Assembly: GCA_017527365.1 (NCBI GenBank)
Contig: JAFXQD010000031.1
Coordinates: 1 to 34,363, forward strand
Direction: 5' to 3'
Length of the DNA stretch: 34,363 bases
From: Oscillibacter sp.
Lineage (GTDB): Bacteria > Bacillota > Clostridia > Oscillospirales > Oscillospiraceae
The position numbers were made by a program, and so were the translations under genes. How positions within the stretch are numbered: the first letter of the stretch is position 1; the number at the start of each line of letters is the position of its first letter. A model generated the notes under the pieces. That model was not told the DNA's origin. It searched no databases and saw nothing but the letters and a program-made list of their open reading frames with translations. Shown piece after piece: positions 5,664 through 13,802 of this stretch.

Positions 5664-8354
5664 TCAGCGCAAGACGGCGTTCAACTCCTCTTTGAGCGCG
5701 TCCAGAATGCCCCGCACGGCGTCCTCGACTTCGGCGGCGGTCAGGCTCCGCTCGTCGGAACGGAACGTCAGGTTGAACGCGACGCTTTTCTTTCCGGACG
5801 GAATCCCCGCGCCCTCGTAGATGTCGAACAGCCCCGCGCCTTTGAGCAGTTCGCCGCCCGACTGCCGGATGACGTTTTGCAAGTCCGCGACGGGCGTCGC
5901 CTTGTCGCACACAAGGGCGATGTCGCGGGGGACGGAGGGGAAGCGCGGCAGGGGCTCGTAGGACGGCAAGCCCCCGGCGCAGTCATACAACGCCTCGAAA
6001 GACAGTTCCGCCGCGTACAGTTCGCCGTCAATGCCGTAATTCTCCGCGACGGACGGGTGAATCTGTCCCAGAACGCCCAAGAGCTGATTCCCGGCGTATA
6101 CGTCCGCGCAGCGCCCCGGATGATAGGACGCGTTCGCGGGTTGCGCCGCGTAGCTCGTATCGGAAATCCGCATTCCCGACAGCAACGCCTCGACCGCGCC
6201 TTTGAGCTTGAAAAAGTCCATGTCGGCGCCATACGCGCCAAGGCAGAGCGTTTTCGGCTCGTCGGCAAGCCCGTCGGCGCGGGGGGAGTACGTCCGCCCC
6301 AGTTCGTAGAGCTTTACGGACTTGTTGCGGTAGTTCCAGTTCCGCGCCAGCGTTTCCAGCATGGACGGCAAAACCGTCGTGCGCATGACGGAACGGTCCT
6401 CGCCTAACGGGTTCAGGATTTTCAGCGACTTCCTCAGCGGGGAATCTTCCGGAAGGCGGATTTTGTCGTAAGCCGCCGGACTGATAAAGGAGTACGTGAT
6501 AATCTCGCTGTAGCCGCAGGAACGGCAGATTTGCCCCAAGAGCCGCTCCGCCTTCTGTTCGGGATTGAAGCCGCGCCGGGCGTTGATTCCGGAAGAGAGG
6601 GTGTCGGGGATTTCGTTGTAGCCGTGGAAGCGGGCGACTTCCTCCGCCAAGTCGGAATAATGCCCCACGTCGCCGCGCCAAGAGGGCACGGAAACGCTGT
6701 TGCCGTCTACCTTAAATTCCAAGGACGTAAGAATCCGGCGCATTTCGTCGCCCGAAATCTGCGTCCCCAAAAGCCCGTTGATTTTGTGCGGCTCCAGTTT
6801 CAGCGTGACGGGCGGCTTGTCGGCGGCGATAGCGTCCAGAAGCCCGTCCACGACTTCGCCCGCCCCCAACTGCTCCACGAGTTCGCAGGCGCGTTGCACG
6901 GCGCGGAAGGTGTTCATAGGGTCAAGCCCCTTCTCGTACCGCGACGAGGCTTCCGTGCGCATGTTGAGCGCCGCCGCCGTGCGCCGCACCGACGCGCCGT
7001 TAAAGTTCGCCGACTCGAACAGTACCATGGCCGTGTCGCCGATAATCTCGCTGTTGGCGCCGCCCATGACGCCCGCCACGCATACGGGCTTGTGCGCGTC
7101 GCAAATGCACAGCATGTCGGGGGTCAGGTTGCGGACAGCCCCGTCAAGCGTCTGAATGGTCTCGCCCTCCCGCGCCGTGCGCACGACGATTTTCCCGCCG
7201 TCCACACACGAAAAGTCAAAGGCGTGCATGGGCTGGCCGTATTCCAGCATGACGTAGTTGGTGATGTCAACGATGTTGTTGATGGGTCTTACGCCGGAAT
7301 TGCGCAGGCGTTCGCGCATCCACTCCGGCGACGGGCGGATTTTCACGTTTTTGACCAGCCGCGCCGTGTAGCGGGGGCACAAGTTGCCGTCCTCAATCTC
7401 GATGTCCAGCAGTTCCGCGACGTTCCCGCCGCCGCCCCTGATTTCCGGCTTATGGTGTTTCAGCGTCCGGCGGAACGTCGCCGCCGCCTCCCGCGCCAGC
7501 CCGATGACGCTTAAACAGTCGGGGCGGTTCGGCGTGATTTCAAACTCTACAATGCTGTCGTCCGCGCCGATAAGCGCGGCAATATCGTCGCCGGGATTGT
7601 GTTCGCCCGAAAGAATCCAGATTCCGTCAGAAATGCAATGCGGAAACTCGCGCTGTTCGGCTTTCAAGTCCGCAAGGGAGCAAATGTCGTGGCGTTCCGC
7701 GTCCCACGCCACAAAATCCCCGACGTGAAGATTGGAAAAGCGGCTTTCGTCCGTCTCCATTTCGCCGCCGCCGATATTCAGCATGGCGCGCCAACAGCCG
7801 TATGCGTACTTTTCCAGCGCGGAGACCTTGGCGGCGATAACCGCGCCGCCGATTTTCTGTCCGGGGGTGAGTTCGGCGGGAATCGACGGCTTTTCCGGGC
7901 GAATCGGGCGGTAGTCGTTGAGAATCGCGGCGGGGGTTATGACGGCTTCCGGATAGTCGTGCTCCGCCGTCAGCCCCAGCTCTTTCAGGGAACAGAACAT
8001 CCCCTCCGACATAACGCCGCGCAGTTCGCCGCGCTCTATCGTCTTGCCGCCGGGCAGCACGGCTTTGTGCAACGCGACGGGAACCAAGTCGCCCTTGTGC
8101 ACGTTCCACGCGCCCGTGACGATTTGCGCGGGCTTTTCCTGTCCAACGTCGGCTTTGCAAATCCACATATGGTCGGAATCGGGGTGGCGCTCCATGGAAA
8201 TTACGCGCCCCACGACCACGTTTTTCACCGTTTCGCTCAGGTTCTCCGTGCCCTCGACTTTGGAGCCGCTCATCGTCATGGCGTCGGAAAACTCCCGGTC
8301 GCCGATGTCGGAAAGGTCTACAAATTCGTTGAGCCATTTTCTGGAAAGTTTCAC
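5664..8354 (-). CDS. pheT: Phenylalanyl-tRNA synthetase beta subunit (with an internal insertion)
   Basis: 896 residues, about 90-100 longer than the usual Gram-positive PheT. With PheS it forms the alpha2-beta2 enzyme that charges tRNA-Phe; the beta subunit holds the editing site and tRNA-binding domains. The N-terminal EMAP-like OB domain (HPDSDHMWICKADVG, about residues 57-71) is followed by GVMSEGMFCSLKELGL, and after a long extra segment by the conserved DGIWIL and VEFEITPNRPDCLS. B5 and catalytic-like domains and the C-terminal anticodon-binding FDX-ACB domain (from about residue 800) follow normally. The extra segment, about residues 133-235, splits a normally continuous loop. ATG at 8354 with a GGAGG site; 12 bases after pheS. 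Confidence 0.95.
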   Translation of the reverse strand: MKLSRKWLNEFVDLSDIGDREFSDAMTMSGSKVEGTENLSETVKNVVVGRVISMERHPDSDHMWICKADVGQEKPAQIVTGAWNVHKGDLVPVALHKAVLPGGKTIERGELRGVMSEGMFCSLKELGLTAEHDYPEAVITPAAILNDYRPIRPEKPSIPAELTPGQKIGGAVIAAKVSALEKYAYGCWRAMLNIGGGEMETDESRFSNLHVGDFVAWDAERHDICSLADLKAEQREFPHCISDGIWILSGEHNPGDDIAALIGADDSIVEFEITPNRPDCLSVIGLAREAAATFRRTLKHHKPEIRGGGGNVAELLDIEIEDGNLCPRYTARLVKNVKIRPSPEWMRERLRNSGVRPINNIVDITNYVMLEYGQPMHAFDFSCVDGGKIVVRTAREGETIQTLDGAVRNLTPDMLCICDAHKPVCVAGVMGGANSEIIGDTAMVLFESANFNGASVRRTAAALNMRTEASSRYEKGLDPMNTFRAVQRACELVEQLGAGEVVDGLLDAIAADKPPVTLKLEPHKINGLLGTQISGDEMRRILTSLEFKVDGNSVSVPSWRGDVGHYSDLAEEVARFHGYNEIPDTLSSGINARRGFNPEQKAERLLGQICRSCGYSEIITYSFISPAAYDKIRLPEDSPLRKSLKILNPLGEDRSVMRTTVLPSMLETLARNWNYRNKSVKLYELGRTYSPRADGLADEPKTLCLGAYGADMDFFKLKGAVEALLSGMRISDTSYAAQPANASYHPGRCADVYAGNQLLGVLGQIHPSVAENYGIDGELYAAELSFEALYDCAGGLPSYEPLPRFPSVPRDIALVCDKATPVADLQNVIRQSGGELLKGAGLFDIYEGAGIPSGKKSVAFNLTFRSDERSLTAAEVEDAVRGILDALKEELNAVLR

Positions 8355-8366
8355 GTTCTCGCCTCC

Positions 8367-9392
8367 TTAGAACTGCTCCAAAAAGCGGATGTCGTTCTCA
8401 AAAATAAGCCGCAAGTCGCTGATTTTGTACCGCGCCATTGCAAGGCGCTCCAGCCCGAACCCGAACGCGTAGCCGGAGTAGGTTTCCGGGTCAACGCCGC
8501 AACCGGACAGCACTTTCGGGTGAACCATGCCCGCGCCCAACGCCTCAATCCAGCCCTCGCCCTTGCACGTCGGACAGCCTTTCCCGCCGCATTTGTGGCA
8601 CTGCACGTCCACTTCGCAACTCGGCTCCGTGAACGGGAAGTGGTGGGGGCGGAAGCGCGTCTTTGTCCCCGCGCCGTAAATCTCCCGTATGACCGCGTTC
8701 AGCGTGCCCTTCAAGTCCGCCATCGTCACGCCCTTGTCAATCACAAGCCCCTCAATCTGGTGGAACATGGGGGAGTGCGTGGCGTCCACCTCGTCCTTGC
8801 GGTAGACGCGCCCCGGCGAAATCATGCGGATTGGCACGCCGTAACGCTCGATTGCGCGTATCTGCATGGGGGAAGTCTGGGTGCGCAGTAACGTGCGGGA
8901 ATCGGCGTCCAGATAAAAGGTGTCCGTCCACTCGCGGGCGGGGTGGTCGGCGGGGGTGTTCAGCTTGGTAAAGTTGTAGTCGGAGAGCTCCACTTCGGGG
9001 CCGTCTATGACCTCAAAGCCCATGTCGATAAAGATTTCCTTGAACTCGTCCAGCGCGATATACATGGGGTGGCGGTGTCCCGTCTCGACGGGCTTGCCCG
9101 GTATCGTCACGTCGACGGTTTCCAGCGCGAGGCGCGTTTCCAGCGCCTTTTGCGCCAGCGCCGCCGCCTGCTCCTCCAACGCCGCCTCCAGCGCCGCCCG
9201 GACTTCGTTCGCCATTTTGCCCATCGCCGGACGCTGTTCCGCCGCCAGTTTGCCCATTTGCTTGAGCACGGCGGTCAGCTCGCCCTTCTTGCCGAGGTAC
9301 TTCACGCGCAGGGCTTCCAAATCCGCCGCCGCGCCGCTGTCCCGTATGGCGTCCGTCGCCGCTTTCAGAATCGCTTCCAGTTGTTCCTTCAT
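8367..9392 (-). CDS. pheS: Phenylalanyl-tRNA synthetase alpha subunit
   Basis: 341 residues, normal length. PheS carries the class II aminoacylation core of the alpha2-beta2 enzyme. The coiled-coil N-terminus includes KYLGKKGELT; motif 2 is represented by SPGRVYRKDEVDATHSPMFH and motif 3 by GFGLERLAM. The start chosen is the ATG at 9392 (MKEQLEAIL), the usual PheS N-terminus, with an AAGGAGCG ribosome site upstream; a further ATG at 9470 would overlap the preceding gene and add unrelated sequence. Only 37 bases separate it from the nuclease-like gene upstream. I see no T-box leader, promoter or terminator in that gap, so pheST may depend on transcription from upstream. Confidence 0.95.
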   Translation of the reverse strand: MKEQLEAILKAATDAIRDSGAAADLEALRVKYLGKKGELTAVLKQMGKLAAEQRPAMGKMANEVRAALEAALEEQAAALAQKALETRLALETVDVTIPGKPVETGHRHPMYIALDEFKEIFIDMGFEVIDGPEVELSDYNFTKLNTPADHPAREWTDTFYLDADSRTLLRTQTSPMQIRAIERYGVPIRMISPGRVYRKDEVDATHSPMFHQIEGLVIDKGVTMADLKGTLNAVIREIYGAGTKTRFRPHHFPFTEPSCEVDVQCHKCGGKGCPTCKGEGWIEALGAGMVHPKVLSGCGVDPETYSGYAFGFGLERLAMARYKISDLRLIFENDIRFLEQF

Positions 9393-9429
9393 AAATATTG
9401 TCACGCTCCTTAGTTTCACGCGGAATGCG

Positions 9430-9969
9430 CTAAATTTCCCCGCCCCATATGCGCGGAATCCATTCTTCACGGAATTTCGTTACGGGGATAGTATGTACCT
9501 CGCGGTACAACTTTCCCTCGATTTGTCCCAATTTCCAGCGGATATGCCTCATTCCAGCAAATTCGGCGGTTTTTCGCTCTATGGCGTCCTCCGTTGCCGG
9601 CTCCTCGTCCCGATACACGACCAGAAACACGGCGTTTTGGCATAGATTATCCAGCGTGATGGTCTGGTCAACCGCCATTCTCACAGTGGAAACGCTGTCA
9701 TAGGCTTTCTTCCGAATGTCTTCCGGGTCTATATCCTTGGGCTCCTGATTTTTGAACTCAATAAACCAGTGGACGCCGTTGTTTTTCAAGTAGGCGTCAC
9801 ATCCTGAAAGCGTCATGCCGCCCCGCAGTTTCTGGCAGACCTTCGCGGTTACTCCGTCCAGTTTATACGCCTTATGCGGACTGTCTATCAGGGATGCCTT
9901 CGCGTTGGAATCATAAGACGCGTCGGACAAGGTTTTCCAGTAGTCCTGTAGTCTTAATCGGATGTCCAT
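9430..9969 (-). CDS. PD-(D/E)XK-nuclease-like protein paired with an ATPase
   Basis: 179 residues with no recognised family. A CDAYLKNN-then-WFIEFKNQ arrangement gives D58, E71 and K73, which fits the D...ExK active site of PD-(D/E)XK nucleases, with hydrophobic beta strands around it. No membrane segment or signal peptide. The ATG at 9969 lies two bases after the stop of the ATPase gene, so the two are co-transcribed and probably work together. Base composition is lower in GC than pheST next door, which suggests acquisition. The likely role is effector of a two-gene defence system, DNA or RNA cleavage being controlled by the ATPase. That role is inference; an alternative is an uncharacterised accessory protein of an OLD/SMC-like ATPase. 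Confidence 0.55.
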   Translation of the reverse strand: MDIRLRLQDYWKTLSDASYDSNAKASLIDSPHKAYKLDGVTAKVCQKLRGGMTLSGCDAYLKNNGVHWFIEFKNQEPKDIDPEDIRKKAYDSVSTVRMAVDQTITLDNLCQNAVFLVVYRDEEPATEDAIERKTAEFAGMRHIRWKLGQIEGKLYREVHTIPVTKFREEWIPRIWGGEI

Positions 9970-9971
9970 GC

Positions 9972-11186
9972 TTACAGTTCCTCAAAGGGCAGATAAAACT
10001 CGCGGTAAATCAGTTTCGTTTCGCCGTCCGCGTTGCGGATATGGTATAAGCCTTCCGCGTCCTCGGCGGGTTGCGTCAGATAGTAATGGCAATGGCTCGC
10101 CAATTCGTACCGCTGGGAATAGACCTCAATGGCGCGGAGAAAATAGGTGCTGTGGGTGTTCAGGAACAGCCGGACGCCTAATTCCTTATGCAGAATGACC
10201 AGCGTTTCCGCCAATTTCAACTGCCATTGCGGATGTTGGTTGCTTTCCGGCTCGTCGATAATCAAAACCGTGTTTGTGTGCAACGCGCCGTTTTCAATCA
10301 GGCGTTGCAAAACCGCGAACGTCTTGTTGCCCGACGCAACGTTCCGCAGGAAAACAGGCTCAGGAAAATGGTCGTCCTTGAACATAAAATCCTCGAAAGA
10401 GGAAATGGTCAGCCTTCCACAAATGACGGAAGCAATCAATTCTGAAATGCGTCTATAGCTTTCATATTCCTCAATAGTTTGTTCAAAACCAGAATCCCTC
10501 AAAAAGCGGTACAATTCGGAGTTATAAGGGGCTTCTTTGTGCAGGCTATATCCGTTTAACCCGTCTAATACATGACGCGTATCAAGATAGATGGGTTGGC
10601 TTGCGTTGATGTTTTGCCCTCTATACTCCGTGATTTCGTTTCCTGCTATTTTCATCCATACGGTTTGAGGCTTCTCTCCTATTGTCAGTGAAATTTCTCC
10701 GGACAACGGAGAGCCGATTGTATTGATTTGCTTGTTAAATACGGCTTGAATTTTTATGTTCGCCAGATATTGAACATAATCCGTATTGGGTCTGTTTACA
10801 GCATTCCGCAGTTGTTCAAGAAAATTTGGAAAGGCTTCCTTTGCCCATGCGGAATCGTTGTCCAGATATTCCGGGAATAACTCAACCCACTCCTCATACC
10901 GCTCAGGAATGGGGCGGAGTTTGCTTGCAAGACTGGGGGAAAGTTCAACTATACGCGAATAGGCTCGTTCAGAGCGGTTCAAAAAGAAAAAGATTGTCCT
11001 GTTAATGCTTTTTTGACGCTCAATATCAACGCGTTTGGACAAATTCGCGTAAGGCGCGATAGTGCTATAGAGCGCCTTGCTCGCCGTGCTTTTGCCCGTG
11101 CCGTTGAGGCCAGCCAGAACCGTGATTCCGTCCAGTTCGATTTCCGCGTCCCGAATGACGCCAATATTTTTCATCGTCAGTTTCAT
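9972..11186 (-). CDS. AAA/ABC-type ATPase (AAA_21-like, OLD/SMC-related)
   Basis: 404 residues. Walker A is LAGLNGTGKST (about residues 24-34), the ABC-type signature is ASGNKTF (near 285), Walker B is VLIIDEPESNQHP (about 307-318), and the switch region is LNTHSTYF (near 345). This split head with a helical insert is typical of the AAA_21/AAA_15 ATPases that occur in OLD-like, Septu and other phage-defence systems. There is no TOPRIM domain at the C-terminus, so it is not a complete OLD protein; the neighbouring gene may supply the nuclease. The ATG at 11186 has a GGGAGGAGG ribosome site. The middle of the gene is clearly richer in A and T than its surroundings, consistent with horizontal transfer. 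Confidence 0.8.
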   Translation of the reverse strand: MKLTMKNIGVIRDAEIELDGITVLAGLNGTGKSTASKALYSTIAPYANLSKRVDIERQKSINRTIFFFLNRSERAYSRIVELSPSLASKLRPIPERYEEWVELFPEYLDNDSAWAKEAFPNFLEQLRNAVNRPNTDYVQYLANIKIQAVFNKQINTIGSPLSGEISLTIGEKPQTVWMKIAGNEITEYRGQNINASQPIYLDTRHVLDGLNGYSLHKEAPYNSELYRFLRDSGFEQTIEEYESYRRISELIASVICGRLTISSFEDFMFKDDHFPEPVFLRNVASGNKTFAVLQRLIENGALHTNTVLIIDEPESNQHPQWQLKLAETLVILHKELGVRLFLNTHSTYFLRAIEVYSQRYELASHCHYYLTQPAEDAEGLYHIRNADGETKLIYREFYLPFEEL

Positions 11187-11220
11187 GTTGAAAGCCTCCT
11201 CCCGAATAATGCGGATAGGG

Positions 11221-11249
11221 ATTATAGCGCCGTCCGCCGGATTTGTACA
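11221..11249 (-). promoter_or_regulatory. Promoter of the ATPase/nuclease pair
   Basis: Minus strand TGTACA (11244-11249), a 17-base spacer and TATAAT (11221-11226), about 28 bases upstream of the expected transcript start-to-ATG region. It may also supply pheST. Confidence 0.6.
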
Positions 11250-11268
11250 GGGGAAATTTGCCCGTTTG

Positions 11269-11292
11269 GGGACAGGGAAAATTCCCTGTCCC
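11269..11292 (-). terminator. Inverted repeat downstream of the deacetylase gene
   Basis: A perfect 11-base repeat, GGGACAGGGAA (11269-11279) and TTCCCTGTCCC (11282-11292), is present. The loop is tiny and no T run follows on the minus strand, so terminator function is uncertain. Confidence 0.4.
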
Positions 11293-11304
11293 GCAGTTTG
11301 CCCC

Positions 11305-12132
11305 TTAGAACAGATTATAGACGGGCTCCCACATGGTGACGGTCCAGCGGGGCATACGCTTGGTTCCGTTGTACAGGTCGGCGGTGTCCGACCACGTCAG
11401 CAGGGAGACCGGAAAGAGGCTGTCAATGAGCGCGTCGGCGTCGGGCTCGCGCACGCCGAACGGGTAGGCGAAACACGTCGGCGCGGCGCCCAGCTCTTCC
11501 GACAGGCGGTCGTAGCTCTTTTGGATGTCGTCAAGGACGCGCTCCTGAAACTCCGCGTCGGTCTCGCCGTCAAGCCGCCGGATTCCGTTCGCCTCGCCGG
11601 GCTTGTAGGCGCCGTTTGCGTCCAGATTGTGGAGCTTGTACGTGTGGGAGCCGATTTCCACCAGCCCCGACGCAACCATTTCGCGGTACATGTCCCAAGA
11701 GCAGAACTCCGTCGCCAGCAGGTCGGGCATACAGACAATGGGGCAAATGACGGCTTTAAAGTTGTACTCTTGCAGAATGGGGTAAAGCAGATTGTAGTTG
11801 CTTGCGTAGCCGTCGTCAAAGGTAATCAAAATCGGCTTGTCGGGGAGGGAATCGGGGTCGAGCAGTTCGCGGGGGAGCACGGGCGCGTAGCCCTGCTTGC
11901 GGATGTAGTCGAAGTCCTGCCGCAGTTTCGACGGCGTGACGGTCATGTCGTTGCAGTCGGAGCCGTCGGGGAGCATATGGTGGTACATGAGAATCGGCAT
12001 GGGCTGGCGGTAGGGGTCGAGCTTGAACTTCCAGACGACCTTGTCGCCGTAGAACACGCCGAGGAGCAAGCAGAGCGCGAACAGCGCGAAGAGCGCGGCG
12101 CCAATCATGGGGCGCGGGGTTTTCCGTATCAT
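11305..12132 (-). CDS. Membrane-anchored polysaccharide deacetylase (NodB domain)
   Basis: 275 residues. An N-terminal membrane anchor (about residues 8-30) is followed by an extracytoplasmic NodB homology domain: motif 1 LITFDDGYASN (near residue 105) and motif 2 region IGSHTYKLHN (near 160). Such enzymes remove N- or O-acetyl groups from peptidoglycan or secondary wall polymers. The histidine motif reads HTYKLH rather than the common HTxxHxxL spacing, a small deviation. The start ATG at 12132 (MIRKTPRP) has an AAGGAAG ribosome site and lies after a good promoter; the upstream in-frame extension is rich in unlikely sequence and precedes the predicted transcription start. Confidence 0.88.
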   Translation of the reverse strand: MIRKTPRPMIGAALFALFALCLLLGVFYGDKVVWKFKLDPYRQPMPILMYHHMLPDGSDCNDMTVTPSKLRQDFDYIRKQGYAPVLPRELLDPDSLPDKPILITFDDGYASNYNLLYPILQEYNFKAVICPIVCMPDLLATEFCSWDMYREMVASGLVEIGSHTYKLHNLDANGAYKPGEANGIRRLDGETDAEFQERVLDDIQKSYDRLSEELGAAPTCFAYPFGVREPDADALIDSLFPVSLLTWSDTADLYNGTKRMPRWTVTMWEPVYNLF

Positions 12133-12178
12133 AGGGCATACTTCCTTCTGCGCGGGGTGTTTTCGACCGCGCCGCCCT

Positions 12179-12207
12179 ATGATAGCACATCCAAACCGAA
12201 TTGTAAA
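12179..12207 (-). promoter_or_regulatory. Promoter of the deacetylase gene
   Basis: Minus strand TTTACA (12202-12207), a 17-base spacer and TATCAT (12179-12184). Confidence 0.7.
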
Positions 12208-12245
12208 CGGCGTTTTTCCGAAAAAATCGGGCGGGTGTGCGGCGC

Positions 12246-12274
12246 TTGACAAGCCCGCATAAATCGCCTACAAT
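12246..12274 (+). promoter_or_regulatory. Promoter of the structured leader RNA and dus
   Basis: TTGACA (12246-12251), a 17-base spacer and TACAAT (12269-12274), predicting a start near 12281. This is about 270 bases before the dus ATG, an unusually long leader. Confidence 0.75.
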
Positions 12275-12280
12275 AGGTTT

Positions 12281-12401
12281 CGCAAAGCCGAACGGGGCGC
12301 CGCCGTTTTCCGTCCGGTGCGCGGCGGAAGCGACAAATTCCAGACGGAGTAAGCGCCGCGACGGGAATCAAAGCGTCCTGAGCGCATAGAAACGGCGGCG
12401 C
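12281..12401 (+). ncRNA. Candidate structured leader or small RNA of unknown family
   Basis: Seen in sequence: a perfect 12-base long-range stem, GCGCCGCCGTTT (12297-12308) with AAACGGCGGCGC (12390-12401). It encloses a second helix TCCGTC/GACGGA (12309-12314/12343-12348) and a further GACG/CGTC-based hairpin (about 12354-12385), which together look like a three-way junction. It begins some 15 bases after a strong promoter. The remaining 148 bases to dus have a GGCGGC/GCCGCC hairpin (about 12394-12413) but no clear T-run terminator. I could not match it to the riboswitch, SRP RNA, tmRNA or RNase P consensus elements I know. It could be an undescribed cis-regulatory RNA or a small RNA. Confidence 0.45.
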
Positions 12402-12549
12402 AACCATAGCCGCCAAAGGCTCGACCGCGCCGCTCCGCTACTTGTCCGCAAAACTATGCCCGCTCCGTTGTTTCAACCTAAAATTATGCTTTGCGCTTTC
12501 TCTTGTCAAGCGGTTTTGCGGAAAATTCGACAGAATAGGATATTTCATC

Positions 12550-13518
12550 ATGATTCAACGCTATGATTTCGCGCCCCTCGACGGCATTACGAAAGCCGTC
12601 TACAGGCGCGTATGGTCCCGCTATTTCGGCGGTGCCGACCGCCTCTTTATCCCGTACTTCTCCCCCGCGAAAGAACATCTGCTCGCCAAGCGCGAACGCG
12701 TGGAACTGCTTCCCGAAAACAACCCGGACGCGGTTCTTGTGCCGCAAGTGATGGCGAACCGCGCCGGGGACTTGCTGTGGGCGGCGGAAACCGTGCGGGA
12801 CATGGGCTATACGGAGCTGAACCTAAACGCGGGCTGTCCGTCGGGGACGGTCGCGGCGAAAGGCAAGGGCGCGGGACTGCTTGCGCGTCCGGAGGCGTTG
12901 GAAGCAATGCTGGAGGGCGCCTGCGGGAAATTATGCCTGCCGCTGTCGGTGAAAGCCCGCGTCGGCTTCGCAAGCCCCGACGAGTTCCCGCGCCTGTTGG
13001 AAATCTTCAACCGCTACCCGCTCAAAAGCCTGATATTACATCCGCGTGTCAGGAAAGACAAGTACAGCGGAACGCTTTACTATGACGCGTTCGAGTTGGC
13101 GTTGAAAGAAAGCAAGAACCCCGTGGAGTACAACGGCGACCTGCGCACAGAGGGGGAAATCGCCGGGTTCGCGGCGCGTTTCCCCGACGCCCACGCGGTC
13201 ATGATAGGGCGCGGGGCTGTCGCCGACCCCGCGCTGTTCCGCAAGCTCAAAGGCGGCGCGGCGGCGTCGCGGGGCGAACTGCGCGAATTTACAGCCGCGC
13301 TTTTCGACGCCTACACGCGCTTTTACGACGGGCAAACGGGGCTTGCGGCGCGGCGTATGCGGGAAGTGTGGTTCTACCTGATTCACCTTTTCGACGACAA
13401 CCGCCGCTTAAACAAGGATATGCGCCGCTTCCGCACGGCTACGGAGTACCGCGCCGCCGAGGACGCCATTTTCCGCGAACTCCCCTTGCGCACGGATTCA
13501 AGCGGCGACTTGGTTTAG
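12550..13518 (+). CDS. tRNA-dihydrouridine synthase (Dus family)
   Basis: 322 residues. Dus enzymes are FMN-dependent and reduce uridine in the tRNA D-loop to dihydrouridine. The TIM-barrel start YDFAPLDGITKAVYR, the catalytic-cysteine motif LNLNAGCPSGTVAAKGKGAGLL (broken here as NLNAGCPSG and KGAGLL), the phosphate-binding VKARVG and the FMN-binding MIGRGA are all visible. The C-terminal helical tRNA-binding domain has WFYLIHLF-like hydrophobics. The start ATG at 12550 gives the normal N-terminus; a longer frame opens at 12442 but lacks a ribosome site. Its stop codon (13516-13518) overlaps the stop of the convergent ABM-domain gene. Confidence 0.9.
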   Translation: MIQRYDFAPLDGITKAVYRRVWSRYFGGADRLFIPYFSPAKEHLLAKRERVELLPENNPDAVLVPQVMANRAGDLLWAAETVRDMGYTELNLNAGCPSGTVAAKGKGAGLLARPEALEAMLEGACGKLCLPLSVKARVGFASPDEFPRLLEIFNRYPLKSLILHPRVRKDKYSGTLYYDAFELALKESKNPVEYNGDLRTEGEIAGFAARFPDAHAVMIGRGAVADPALFRKLKGGAAASRGELREFTAALFDAYTRFYDGQTGLAARRMREVWFYLIHLFDDNRRLNKDMRRFRTATEYRAAEDAIFRELPLRTDSSGDLV

Positions 13519-13802
13519 TCCCGCTCATATTTTTCTATTTCCACTTCGTCGCAGTATTGCGCTTTCAATTCCTGCAAGGCGGAAAAGGTCTCCGTCCACG
13601 TGTGCGCCGCTTGCGACGCGCCGTCCGCCCAGCGCTCCACCAATAACAGCGCGTCGGGGTCGGCTTCGGAAAGGTAGTAGTCATAGCCCAGATTCCCGCT
13701 CTCGTGCGTCGAGGTCTCGCGCACCCCCAGTTCCGCTATCGCCTTGCGGAACGCCTCCCGCTGTCCGGGCTTGCAACGGTACGTCACCAACCATGTCAGC
13801 AT
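13515..13802 (-). CDS. Antibiotic biosynthesis monooxygenase (ABM)-domain protein
   Basis: 95 residues making a single ferredoxin-like ABM domain. The start MLTWLVTYRCKPGQREAFRKA and the LLLVERWAD strand followed by AAHTW are typical of small ABM/YgiN-like dimeric proteins, which include quinol monooxygenases and heme-degrading enzymes. The substrate cannot be read from the sequence. The ATG at 13802 has a GGAGGAATT ribosome site. The first 122 bases overlap the end of the upstream RluA gene in another frame, and the stop codon overlaps that of dus, so this gene is wedged with no spare DNA on either side. Confidence 0.85.
   Translation of the reverse strand: MLTWLVTYRCKPGQREAFRKAIAELGVRETSTHESGNLGYDYYLSEADPDALLLVERWADGASQAAHTWTETFSALQELKAQYCDEVEIEKYERD

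Noticed and set aside
9393..9470. T-box leader in front of pheS
   Set aside because: The gap is too short and lacks the TGGNACCGCG element.
12281..12401. Small SRP RNA, tmRNA, RNase P RNA or a cobalamin/FMN/TPP/T-box riboswitch
   Set aside because: The conserved core motifs of these RNAs are absent; kept only as an unclassified structured RNA.
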